From Phoenix dactylifera (Eukaryota > Streptophyta > Magnoliopsida > Arecales > Arecaceae): a stretch of DNA of 64,000 bases. Below the pieces are notes generated by a model. It saw only the letters and a program-made list of their open reading frames with translations, did no database searches and had not been told where the DNA came from. Of the stretch, positions 12,660-24,115 are shown piece after piece (the first letter of the stretch is position 1; every line of letters begins with the position of its first letter). The stretch covers positions 19,317,528-19,381,527 of the forward strand of contig NC_052395.1 of NCBI RefSeq assembly GCF_009389715.1, given 5' to 3'. The position numbers were made by a program, and so were the translations under genes.

Positions 12660-14234
12660 GGGTTCATTTTGGTTGAGGTATGTCAGATTATAGGATAATC
12701 TAACAATTTCTGAGAATTATTTAGCTAGAAAAATTATTGCATGAGAAAATAAATTTTACCATATTTAGTCGATAGAAAATTACTCCATGAAATAGTACCA
12801 AAAAAAGATTACTATATTTGGTTGGAGAGATAATCTTATATAAAAATATTGCCAAATTCCCAACGATGCTTTTGAATAAACAATTCAAAAAATATTTTTT
12901 TTTTGTTCACTTTTTTTTTTGGCCATTTATGGTCCACTTACATGAAGGCCATCAATATTGGCCATTTTAAATATTGAAACATTGATGCAGGATAGAAGAA
13001 GAAGAAAGAAGAGGAGGAGGAAGAAGAAGAGGATGGAAGAAAATATAAGAAGGAGGAGAAGATAAAGGAAGAAGACAACTCAATATTCTCAAATCTCATA
13101 TCTTAATAATACAAACTTATGTTCTCAATTGCATGGCAATCGATTTATTTAAATCCAAAACTCTAATAAGAGTTCATATAGAAAAGAATACTAGAGTTTC
13201 ATAAAATTTAAGTCCTAAAGTCCAAATAAAAATAAAATTCCCTAATTTTTAAATAAAATATATTTTTTAATTTCTATATTTGCACTAATGGAAGTGTGGC
13301 TAAATTTCTTATTAGACAATCCTCCGTCAAATATATTTATTAGAGCTAAAAAATATTTATAAATTAACTATATAAATATTATCAAATATATTTTTTATTA
13401 TGAATAAATTTTAATATCATTTATGCATATAAATAATTATATTTATTAGAAATTTTATAAATATATATATTGGTAAATAAATATACTAATGGTTAATAAA
13501 TCCCATGTTATATTTATTAATTTATAACAAATATTTATTAATCATTTAATAATAAATAATGCTTATCAATAAATATATTAATATATTACTATCTTAATTA
13601 TATTACTCATAAATAATAATATTAATATTTTAATATAATAATGACTATAGATAAATTTATATATTATTTATAATAGATAACTAATAAACATATTAATTAT
13701 AAAAATTGTATATATAATAAGTATATTTATTATAATTAGTATATTTATTAGTATATTAATAATGAATATATTTATTAATATTTTATAATTAAATATTAGT
13801 TATAATAACAAATAAATAATATAGTATAAATATGTAGTGACAATATATTATTTATATATTATAAATGTACGTTATATTAGTATTAAATAATAAATATATT
13901 TATTATATATTTTTGATACATTAATCTAATATTAATAATATATAAATATAATTAATATTAACTATATAATATGGTTAATATAATATTAATATAACATGAG
14001 TGGAGGTATTTCCATCAAGAAATGATCGTTTTAAATTTTCTTCTCTTGATAATATAACGTCGAAAAAAAATACTATCTTATAGTGGTATTTGTTTTATCT
14101 TCTCTCTTAGTAAGATATGCATAGGATCCACCATTTATTTTACCATTTTATTCATCTTTTTTTTCGTACCAAATATGGTTAACTTACATTGAATTTATTT
14201 TTCCATGCCAGGTTATTTCCATCCTAACAAACCC
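12660..14234. mobile_element. Non-autonomous PIF/Harbinger-like DNA element, unit 1
   Basis: The element starts GGGTTCATTTTGG and ends with the complement of GGGTTTGTTAGG, flanked by TTA on both sides, the target size and sequence of PIF/Harbinger transposons. Similarity between the ends continues imperfectly inward (AAAATAAATTT and ACCATATTT words recur inverted). The centre, about 13300-14000, is very AT-rich TAATAAATAT-type sequence with no reading frame. At about 1.6 kb it is long for a MITE, but no transposase is present. It was in place before the duplication because unit 2 has it at the same site. Confidence 0.6.
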
Positions 14235-14777
14235 TTACTTTTAAATCAACTTCACATTCCGATGGTGCAATTCACGGTAATGTTAGTTATTTGCTGGTGA
14301 AGCTGGATCTAAATTGTTCATTTGCTTTCCCAACCTTCCCAAGCTGCATTCTATAAACTACATATTCTCATGCAAAAAGCTACTGCTTTTATCAAAACAA
14401 AGATGAAAGCTAATATACCTAGATATTAATATATCAATTATTGGTAATCATATATTTGACACTGTGCTTAAATGTCATAAAAGACGAGATCATTATGACT
14501 TTGATAGATAAAGAAGCAAGTTGGATGACTGATACAACCCCAACTAAATTGTTCCTTGAGATGAGCAACTAATAGCATGACAAAGTAAAAAGTTTGGTGC
14601 TTCTGCAACTCTTTCCAATTCAAAGAGATCTTGATAGTAGCAAGAGTGATGCTATAGCGACCCCAAAGTTACATTCATCAACTTCACCAAAGAATTTAGA
14701 ATTTTCTAGCAGCCCATTCCTCACAGGGTAGACAAGAAGGGGGTTCGCACTATGATGAAGAATACGCCACATTTGTT
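14235..14777. other. Spacer between Harbinger-like and CACTA elements
   Basis: This is unique-looking AT-rich DNA shared with unit 2. No gene, RNA or repeat structure was recognised. Confidence 0.4.
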
Positions 14778-16613
14778 CACTACAGAAAAAGTTGGCTATC
14801 CAAAGATTTACATGCCGACGCCAGGTAGAAGTGTCGGTAATTTTAGCTGCAACGCCAAATTTTGCTAATGCTTTAAAATAGCGTCGATAGTTATAATATT
14901 ATGACGATGCTAAATAGCGTTGTGCAAAGAACAATGCATATTAGCGTCGTCAGAGACCAAATGAAAAAGAGAAAAGTAATTAGACGACGCTTTAGAAAGC
15001 GTCGTCGGAGACCAATTGCACCTCCATTTCTTACGACGCTTTAAAAAATGTCGTCGGAGGCTAGTTCCCCTCGGAGGCCATTCCCCCTAACTAAAACCAG
15101 AAAAGAGACAAATTCTAATCCCCCTCTCCCGATTCCTAAACCCTGTAGCCGCCCACCAACCCCCCCACCCCCATCCCTAACCCCTACAGCCGCTCCCCAA
15201 CCCTCCCCCCCTCTTGATCCCTAACCCCTCTAGTTGCCCCCCTCCTCCTCCTCCCTAACCCAAATCCAACAAATCCTTTTAGAAATCACGAGATGCTTAA
15301 CCGGAAGGCCATCGATGGTAGGAATGACCGTGAAGTCAAGGATATCTAGCTCGGACTGGTCCTGGAGCCCTTCGGCGGCGGCGGGGAGTGGGGGGTTACG
15401 GTTCCAACGGTGGGGTGGAGGATTGAGGTCGAGATCAGAGGGGAAGTCAAGGAGGAGTAGCTCAGCAGCAGCGAGGCAACCCTCCAGCGTCTCTTCGAGG
15501 GGCTCCACCATCGCTATTTCCAAGAGGACCCAGGTTTCTCTTCTATCTTCTTTCCTTTCTCTGTTTTATTTTTTTTTTCCTTTTCCCTCCTAAGTTTTGG
15601 AATCTATCTTTAGGTGGTTAAATTAGATGCTCCCATGGCGAGGCCGCCTCCCTCACCTCTTCCTCTTCTTCTTCCTCGCCTCCGAACGATCAAGGACCGC
15701 CTCATGCCCACCGCCTTTTTCGTTGCCTACCGTACATTCCACCTCTGCCTCCTCCACAGCCTTGTCGACCTCCTCATCAATGGCTACGCTGCATCCGACG
15801 TTGTCAAAGCAAGGCCTCTAAACCTCCTCCTTTGGATGCACACCAAGTGTTCGATGGTTGACTGAGCCCTCCAACCCCTTCTCCCCCAAGGCCATCTCCG
15901 ATGAGTCCCCCCACCCCTTCTCCCCCACCTCCATTTTTTTGCTGGTATTGGTTGCAAAAGTGGAGAGGGTTGAAGGGAATGGAGAGCATGGACAGTGATT
16001 CAGAATAGTGATGGAGATGAAGAAAATTAAGAATCTGAAGCCAGGGATGAAGAGAGAAAATAAAAGGAAAAAGAAAAAGCAAAGATTGGGTGGTGGAGCA
16101 TTTGCGATGCTTTTGTTTTGAGTTGTTCTCCTCCAAGATGCCCTAAGCTTGGCATCTTGTTATTTTTGTCTTGTTTTTCTTTCTTAAATCTTTGCCTTTC
16201 CTTTTTTTATTTGATTTATGTAATCTTTTTGATTGTTCTCTCAAGTGGATGATGGAGCGGTGTGGCCCTTCCAATCCTCGAGCTCTCTTGTACAGATCTC
16301 CAGTTCCCATTTTAATGAGAAGAAATTATCGAATGAATTATAACGATGTTTCAATCCTAAGGTTAGAATTTTTAAATATTTTTTTAAAAAAATAATTATA
16401 ACGACGCTTATAAGCGTCGGCAAAGGCCCAACGCTTATAAGCGTCCGCAAAGGCCCGAGCTAGCCCAATGCTTGAAAGCATTGGTAAAACTTTAATTGGT
16501 TCATGCAGGGTTGATGAACTGGAGAGAGCATAAAATTTTGTTGTATCTTGCCGTTCATATCTGATGACCAGCAATTCATTCATGCAATACAGATATGGTG
16601 GCCAGTGATTTAA
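14778..16613 (+). mobile_element. CACTA transposon, unit 1 copy, right end lost
   Basis: The left end is CACTACAGAAAAAGTTGG at 14778, followed to about 15060 by a GACGCT/AGCGTC subterminal array. A second array of the same motifs sits at about 16400-16500 (CGACGCTTATAAGCGTCG and variants). The expected right terminus is not seen before the junction at 16613. Between the arrays is a gene-like filling (about 15060-16350): a C-rich leader, GC-rich open frames on both strands near 15230-15600, a Pro/Leu-rich stretch at 15635-15860, and a T-rich tail. I do not recognise a protein in it, and the frames are not well kept between the two units. Confidence 0.7.
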
Positions 16614-17058
16614 CTAGACCTTGCAATTCCAATCATAAATTGGAGAGGATCCATAAGTGGAGATACCATGAGAAATCCACCTTGAAGGAAATTTTCTGAC
16701 CAGAAATAGGTTGAGCAAAAATTTAGGATTGAAACAAAATTTTATTGACATGGAAGATATTATCCATAATTGACTTTTATTTAATGTAAGTTGTCTGCGC
16801 CAGGTCAATAAGCTCATTCATGAACGGTTGCAAGCAGCCCGCCAACACTTAGGTCACAATCTTGATGCAGCTATGTATAACATTGATGGGGCGAAAATCA
16901 TTCGGATCTGTAGCAACTTCTTTCTTTAGAATTAATTATATGATTGAGCTAAGAAAGGTCAATGTTAGTGTCATAAAGTTGTTGAAAGAGAAAGAAGAGG
17001 TTACCAAAAATTTCATCCCAATTTTGGATGAAATTTTGGAAGAAACAGAAAATGAAGC

Positions 17059-17845
17059 TGTTGGCGAAAAAATGGATTGCCCCGCAACACGTGGACGCAT
17101 CGCCGGCACGTGATGACAGTCGTCCGATTTCAAAGGCGCCCGACCAAGAGGCGCCCGACCTTAGAGGTGCCCGATCTCAGAGGCGCCCGACCATGAGAAG
17201 CCCGACCTCAGAGGCGCCCGACCTCGGCATCCCTGACCTCAGATTTCACAGCCTCGCGGCCTTGATCTCGGCTAAGCTGAGCGGGATCAACCCCAAGTCT
17301 GAAGAGGACCCAATCCAAGGATGAAGCGGATCTCTCCACTCCACCGAAAATCAAGCTCCTCTCCTCCTCATCCGGAATCCCATCCAGCGATCTCCGCCTG
17401 AGCGGCTGTCAATAATTAATGCGCACGGTCTCCACGGATCCCCAGCTTACTCAAAATCTCAAGCCGTCCACGGTAACTCATTGACTCACTCAACTCCGTC
17501 TAGTCACCTACGGCAACTCATTAATTCGCACGATCACGCCCAATCATGACAGTAACTCATTAATTCGCCTGGTGACGTCACATGTAACACTGGCGCCCCT
17601 CTTATAAAAAGAGAACTTCTTCCTCTGGGGGGATTCTGATTTCTGGCTGTGACTTTTACTTACAAATTATCTTCTTTTCCCACAAAAGCCCCCCTCTGAC
17701 TTAAGCATCGGAGGGCCGGCGCCGGAAACTCCGACCACCGGCTTTTTGCAGCTTCTCCGGAGGACGCAGCCCGCCGACGTACCGCCCGCATCGTAGCTCC
17801 CCCTTCTCAGCCAATGGTCACCCTCGGATCCAATTTCCAGCAACA
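17059..17845 (+). repeat. Solo LTR inside the LINE, superfamily uncertain
   Basis: The element runs from TGTTGGCG to CAGCAACA, about 787 bp, and is flanked by a perfect 5-bp copy GAAGC (17054-17058 and 17846-17850). Removing it makes LINE RT reading continuous, which confirms the borders. A TATAAAAA box at about 17602 sets the orientation. The first 180 bp hold a run of near-identical units built on GGCGCCCGACC. No internal domain remains, so gypsy versus copia cannot be decided; gypsy is my guess. Confidence 0.8.
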
Positions 17846-20019
17846 GAAGCCATCAGGACCAGTACTTTTCTCTCCTTTGAAATTGAATACGACATCTTTA
17901 ATCTCTTCTAATATGAATGGAGATTCAAGAATGCTGAGATTGTGATTTTGCTGCCCATAGATGAAGTTCCAATCTAGGTTAAACATCAAAAATGCTCTTA
18001 AAGTAGGTTGCAAATGGTTTCTTGATTTCCTCTCCATATGTGACTTCAAATCCATTCCATTCTACCTTATCAATCCAATTATCCATTCTCCAAAGGTTGG
18101 CAGTTTTGTGTAAGAATGCAGTATTGTCATCACCTTCCTTCAATGATTTAATTTTTGCTCTCTGCTTTCAATAAATCTCCTCCACCTTATAGTTTTGTGA
18201 ATCTGATTTTTATAATTTTCATTAAGCTCTTTTTCTACCAATGAAAGTGCATCATGTTCCTCCTTTCTATCAAAATGTTGAATTTGTTTAAGCAGCTTAT
18301 CTTTTCTGCTCTAGTTGACAATCTTACCATTGAAGACCAACTTCTCAATGCACTCCTTGTTGCTCTTAATTTGAGCACGAGGTTAATTACTGCATCACAA
18401 GTAGAACCGATGGACTTCCAGACCTTTGATACCACATCATTGATTTCGTCACAAGTCAACCAACTTCTATCAAACCTGAATATACTACAGGAAAATCGGC
18501 CTTTTCCGACGCTTTTTTCCCGACGCTAGAGAGAAGCGTCGGAAAAAAAGCGAATACCACTAAGATTTGCCGACGCTTTAACTAAGCATCGGTAATTCTC
18601 AAGAATAGATGACGCACAAGGGCGTTGTCGTAAAGTTATAGAAAAGCCGATGCTTTTTTAAATATCATAGGAATAGACGACGCTTATTAACGTCGTTGTA
18701 CTCACATCCTAAGACGGCGCGTATAAGCGCCGTCAAAAGTCAAATTAATAACAAAACCAAGCGGCCAGCTCCCTCCTCCTCATTTTGTATCCCGATCGAT
18801 CAAGCTCTAGGTCCTCTCCTCCTCCCTTCTCTCCGACGACGAGCGGCGTCCGACGGAAAGCTTCTCTCCTCCTCCCTCCTCTCCAGCACCGAGCGTCCGT
18901 CCACATCCTCCTCTCCTCCTCCCTTCTCTGCGGCGCCGACCGGCCGACCCCATCTTCCGCCACCTGAGAAAAAGGTAATTCAAAAGATTTTAGAGGCAAA
19001 GATAGGTTACAAAAATGAAGCCTTACATTTTAATGATTCGTATGTTGAATGCTTATTTTAGAAGAAATTTGTAGTGTGTTTATGAAATTAACAGTTTTGG
19101 CGACAATTTCTATTTGTTTCTACCAGGTATTACTGCATTTCTTAAATTTGAGTAATGCTAATGGAAGTATGCTAGCAAAGACAATCAAATGTCACAAAAG
19201 TTTGGGATTAGAAACAAAAGCAAGGTTAGATGCATGTTAGGCTATGTTTTTCTTTTCGTCGTGTTCTTAGGTTCTTTGGCAGCTGTGTCTTTAATCTGGT
19301 ATTCTTTTTTGTACTTTGGTGGTGTCGCCCTGAGTAGCAAGTACATTGGTATTTGGTAGCGAGCTCATTAAAGAGATCAAAGCTCTTTATACCGTTTCTT
19401 CCCTTTTTCGTTTAAGGATGCTGTTCAGGCCCAGAAGATATGTCAATGCACTTGCAACCATTAAAAACAAAAATGTATTAAATATGCATTATATGATTTT
19501 AATTCTCCCTTCATCCCATTTCTTTAAGTGCTATGCTAGCTATTCAGATGGATTAAAGAGTTTTTATTTCCCGTTATTTATTCTTCTTTTATAGTCTTGT
19601 TCCTCTTGGTTCATAGGGTTGTAATATACTTTTAACTTTAAGACATGTAACTTTACAAAATGCCAATTCATGTAACTTCTTTTGTGATGTTTTGGAGATC
19701 TTACACTTGCTTAAAATGTCCTGAGAATGCTTCACTCGTGTATGATTGGGGCAGCGCTTGCAATCCCTAATATGATATAAACGCTTAGAACTATATCAAT
19801 TTTTATGATATCTCCATATTTATGCACTTATCTCTTTAATTCTTTGACATTTTGTTTCTTGAGGAGAATGGGGGAGGCAGCCATTGGAAAGCCAACTGAA
19901 CAACAGGTGAAAGTTTATTAAGTGCATATCATTGAATTAAAAATATTTAGTCTGTTGTAAAAATATTTTCAGTCTCCAAGGGGATGTCTAATTATTTAAA
20001 AAATTTAACTATACTATGG

Positions 20020-21573
20020 CTTTAGGGTACAATTGATCTAAAATTAACTTATAGTTGTATGATCAATTTTAATCTATGTGAATGGTAAGAATGGAGTGGA
20101 AGCTAAGCAAGTTCTAAACAATCACTTATAAATCATTAGGAAAGAAAGCTAGAGATATTACACAATCAAGTATGAATGTAAGGCATGAAACACAAAAGAT
20201 AAGGCATCACAAACATAAAGATGTATAGTCGTTCAGTGTACCCCAGCACCTACATCCACTCCCCAAGATCTCTTGAAAATTTCACTATAATCCCTCAGAT
20301 TACAGTCGGTTGTTTTACAAGCTCACAACCTAACTTGTTATTTTCACGAGATCAAAACGAACTCGGTCGGTTTTCACAGGCTCACCGACTAGAACCAATC
20401 CGACTGTTTTCACGGGCTCACAATCCAACCCAGTTGGTTTTTTCGGGATTACCAACTACAACCTACAACGTTGGTTTTCACTAGCTCACCAGTAACCCTT
20501 AACTCCTTGATTGAATCCCTTGATTGAATCAAGTTACAAGATGTCAGAATAGGAGTTTAAAACAAATACAAGCTTCTCAAACAAGCAGATATAACAAATA
20601 TAAACAAATAGAGTAAAGAAAAGAAACCCTCAAATAAGTTTTGTAGATGAAGGAACTCGGTTTCTTCTTTACTTGACCCTCTTCTGATTTCGCACGAGGT
20701 AGAGAATTACTGAGGCAGCACACAGTTAGAGAGGAAGCTTTGGGATTCACTCGGATGCTTTTCTTCTCTCTCTTTTGCTTTGAATGACCCTTTTGTGCTT
20801 TTGGAAGGTTTCTCTTAAAATCTATTTGAAATCTCTTCTCTATGTGTTATCTCCCACTTTCTTAACTTCTCCCCTAGCTCTTCCTTTGATTTTATAGCTT
20901 TGGATGGCGTGGGAACAAAGATCTAGCCGTTAGAGACAAAAATAGAGCCGTTGAAGTTGAAAAAAAACTAGCCGTTATGTCTCCCAGCGTGCTCGAGTCA
21001 ACTCGGCTGAAGCAGGAGTCGACTCGTGAATAAGAGTCTGTCCGGCACTGTAGCTGGGAATCGACTCGACTGTAGCTGGAGTCGACTCGAGAACTGTAGC
21101 GCTGACAACTACTTTCTGTCCCGACTGAAAGAGACAGCTCGAATGAAGTAGGAGTCGACTCGGCACTGTAGCTGGAGTCGGCTCGTGAATAGTAGGAGTC
21201 GGCTCAAGCACTGTAGCGCTGAAAATCAACTCTCTGTCTTTTTTTGTGGGAGTCGGCTCGTGAACAGTAGGAGTTGACTTGAGCACTGTTCCTTGAAACT
21301 CCAGAGTGCCAGAGTCGACTCTAAACTTCCAGGAGTCGACTCAAGGACGGTTCTTTTGAATTTTTCTTGGAGTTTGCTCTTACAACTTGAATTCTTTGAA
21401 CTTGAACCTTGGGCCAATGAAGTGTGGCTTTCTTCCAACTTTTCTTGAAAGCTTTTGAGGCCTTCTTGTATTTTTCCAACTTGCAAAACAAATTATCTTT
21501 CTTCTTGCAACACAAACATTAGTAATTATTCTTCAAGATTTTGTAATCATCAAAATCAATCTTTAGATCAGCA
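20020..21573 (-). repeat. SIRE-type copia LTR, old, left border unclear
   Basis: The right end (minus-strand start TGCTGATCTAAAG) and much of the interior match the reverse complement of the LTR at 55198-56851, including the repeated words around GGCTCACCAAC and a TATAAAATC box near 20889-20898. The left border is not sharp and is given to within about 50 bp. A cluster of GAGTCGACTC palindromes lies at 20993-21345, upstream of the TATA box. It looks like a solo LTR or remnant, clearly older than the other SIRE-type LTRs here. Confidence 0.65.
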
Positions 21574-22285
21574 ACATTCTTTTTATAAATAAAGTTTTAA
21601 TATTTTTAGAGGTTTTTGGTTATTAAAAAAATTGTCAAAATGAGAAATCGTAAATCATATCCTTGTAAGTTTTGTTAAAATAAAGAAAATTAAATTTTCT
21701 TAGATTAAATTGAAGGTATTATATCTGCTAACATCTGTTTGGATAGGGATCGGCTAGTCATTATTATATCAGCCGATATAAGCATATATAACTTAGTATG
21801 TTGGTCAGTATAATATCAAAATATCAGCCAATATTTTCTATTTTATTTCTTAAGATTTCAATCGATATTTGAATTATCAATTAGTCAAATTAGCAGTTCA
21901 TTCCGGAAATTAATAGTGTCTGGTTTCATTTCATTTTAGCCTCAAGAGAAGTCCATCTACATTCTTTTGGTACAGCTCATCTCCTAAGCCCAAATAATTT
22001 ATGACATGGAGTTCTAACTTTCTATCAACTTTGGTTGAAGGATCTTTCAGATACTTAATAATAGGATAGTATCAATCATTCTAACTAGCATATAAAGCAC
22101 CTACCCTCATTTTGTCCATGTTTATGCTTACAAAAAGACAAGGAGAATTAATAAAAACAAGTGCCAATCTTGTTAACACTATGAATTATGCCAATCTCTC
22201 TTTGTGCTATTTGCCATATGCCATGTTGGCGATAGAAAGGTTCTTTGTAATTATAGGATTGCTACGATCTCTTTGTGTATGCTAG

Positions 22286-24115
22286 TAACAATGCGAGGAA
22301 AACGATTCAGAGATGTTGAGTTTCAGCACATATCCGTAGGATCTTCTTCCGATCAATTCCTGTGGTCCCAGCAGCACGAGTCCCATTCTCAGCATGAGTC
22401 CCATACTCAGCACAAGTCTCAGTCTGAGCACGTGCTACCTGCTGATTGTCCAGACATGGATGACGTGCACATCTAGGGTAATTTGATTTACATTTTATAT
22501 ATTAATTTTTCTTACAATCTAATTATATTAAATTATTTACCTTTAATATTATAATTAATGGATATTTATTTTATTTTTATAGATGGACTAAGGAGAGTGA
22601 GGAGGACACGAGGACCCACTCGAGCACAGGACGTGTGGAGCCTACATGAGGATGAGAAGATCGTGGTACATTGCAATGAACTGGGGCATCCCATCAAAAG
22701 GGCAGCAAGCATTTTATCGACTTTTCTAAGATCAGTTGCGCAGAAGGGTCAATTGTGTCCACTCAACTATACGAAATGAAATGAAATGCTTCCTTCGTAT
22801 AAGTTTGAGCTTCTTAAAATTATTGAGGTAAAGAATTGAATTTGCTTACTATCACAATTTTATTTTTTGATTTAACATTGTTATAACATTCTTTAATTAC
22901 TTTGGTGTAGAAAAAGTTTTTGCTCCCTAAAGAGAGCCATGATTGGGTGCTAAAGTCCGTCAACCGCAAGTGGAAAGAATATAGAGCCAAGTTAAAGGCG
23001 GACTGGAAGCACGATGGTATGACAGAAGAGGAGGTTGCCCGTGTTTGTCCTCCTGATGTAATCCTTCATCAGTGGAGGGAGCTTGTCCACTATTGATTTC
23101 CCGAGAAAGCTCAGGTTGTGTATATTTTTCAATACCTTAGATTGTATTTACTAATAATTTAGATTACAAATTTATATTGTTTATTCTTTTTTTGGGAAGA
23201 CATATTCCAACATTGGTAGAGTTGCACGAGCCTCTCAGACTATTTCTCATACTTCAGGCTCGATGAGTTATGCTCGATGTAGAGCTGAATTCGTAAGTTT
23301 TTTTGAAACTCTTTGAAACTATTTTTAACTGTTCTATCATATAGCATGTATCATAATAACTAGCTTGCCAATATACCTTTTGTTGTAGATGGATGATAAT
23401 GGGAGGGAGCTTGGTAAGGTGGAGTTTTATAATATGACTCACACCCACCGAGATGGCAGTTTTGTTCGGAAAGAGTCGAGAGATATAGTTGTATGTATTC
23501 ATCTTTGAATTTTCAACGATATTTTTATTAGTTCTATTATTGGCATATATTAATATGACTTTTTTTTTGAGAGATATAGGACAGGGCAACAACTCTTATT
23601 TCAGAGCACGTCGGAGAGTCATCATCATTCGACGCGACCAGTCATGTCGAAGCTCAGGTGCTCGCTGAATTATTGGGCCCAGAGCGTTATGGTAGAGCGT
23701 TATGGTAGAGTGAGGGGTTATGGCGTTGGAGTTACCCCCACTCAGTTGTCTGCAATGGGTATGTATACAAGAAATGCTGGAAAAGGCAGTAGCAATGCAG
23801 AAGTTAGTAGACTTCGGACAACAATTGAAGATATGAAAAATCGCCATCAGACAGAGTTGTCGGAGTTGAAGTAGAACCAACAAACTTTGTAGTCTCAGCT
23901 TGAGCATATTTCATCTATGTTATAGTGATTTCTCCCTCCTCAGGTAAATAACTATATGTATTTGATGGCTTTACATAATTATCACTTATTTTGCATAAGT
24001 TAATAATTTTCATATTCCTAACTTCTAAAGTTTCTTTTTTTTTTGTAGATTCCTGATACTTCAACAGCTCGTAGAGATGATGATGGCGTTAATCCGGTCC
24101 GTGATACTTTTTAGA
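22286..24115 (+). pseudogene. CACTA TNP1/Transposase_24-type (Ptta/En/Spm) gene, decayed
   Basis: Several exons, separated by AT-rich introns with AG and GT borders, read like the plant Transposase_24 family (second ORF of CACTA elements, thought to be the DNA-binding partner of the transposase). Pieces are MRGKRFRD to DMDDVHI (22286-22475), GLRRVRRTRGPTRAQ to LCPLNYTK (22582-22776) with an in-frame TGA in place of a family Trp, FLLPKESHDWVLKSVNRKWK to LVHYW (22919-23095), GSMSYARCRAEF and FYNMTHTHRDGSF (23260-23490), then GVTPTQL and a short coiled-coil tail (to 23875). A stop also ends the first exon. It is therefore broken, though the conserved Trp-rich core is clear. Confidence 0.75.

Larger units (their letters stand above)
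5525..16613. repeat. Segmental duplication, unit 1
   Basis: This stretch matches 25143-55197 collinearly (offset about 19.6 kb up to about 15.6 kb): LINE 5' part, ABCG gene, upstream DNA, Harbinger-like element and CACTA element. Divergence is uneven: about 2 percent at 5.5-7.9 kb, close to zero from about 7.99 to 12.81 kb, and about 4-5 percent from there to 16.6 kb. The left end is cut by the copia LTR. The right end joins LINE reverse-transcriptase sequence. Confidence 0.9.

Noticed and set aside
15230-15593. Overlapping frames of about 100-120 codons on both strands
   Set aside because: Neither is kept well in unit 2, and no family was recognised; they are treated as CACTA filling.
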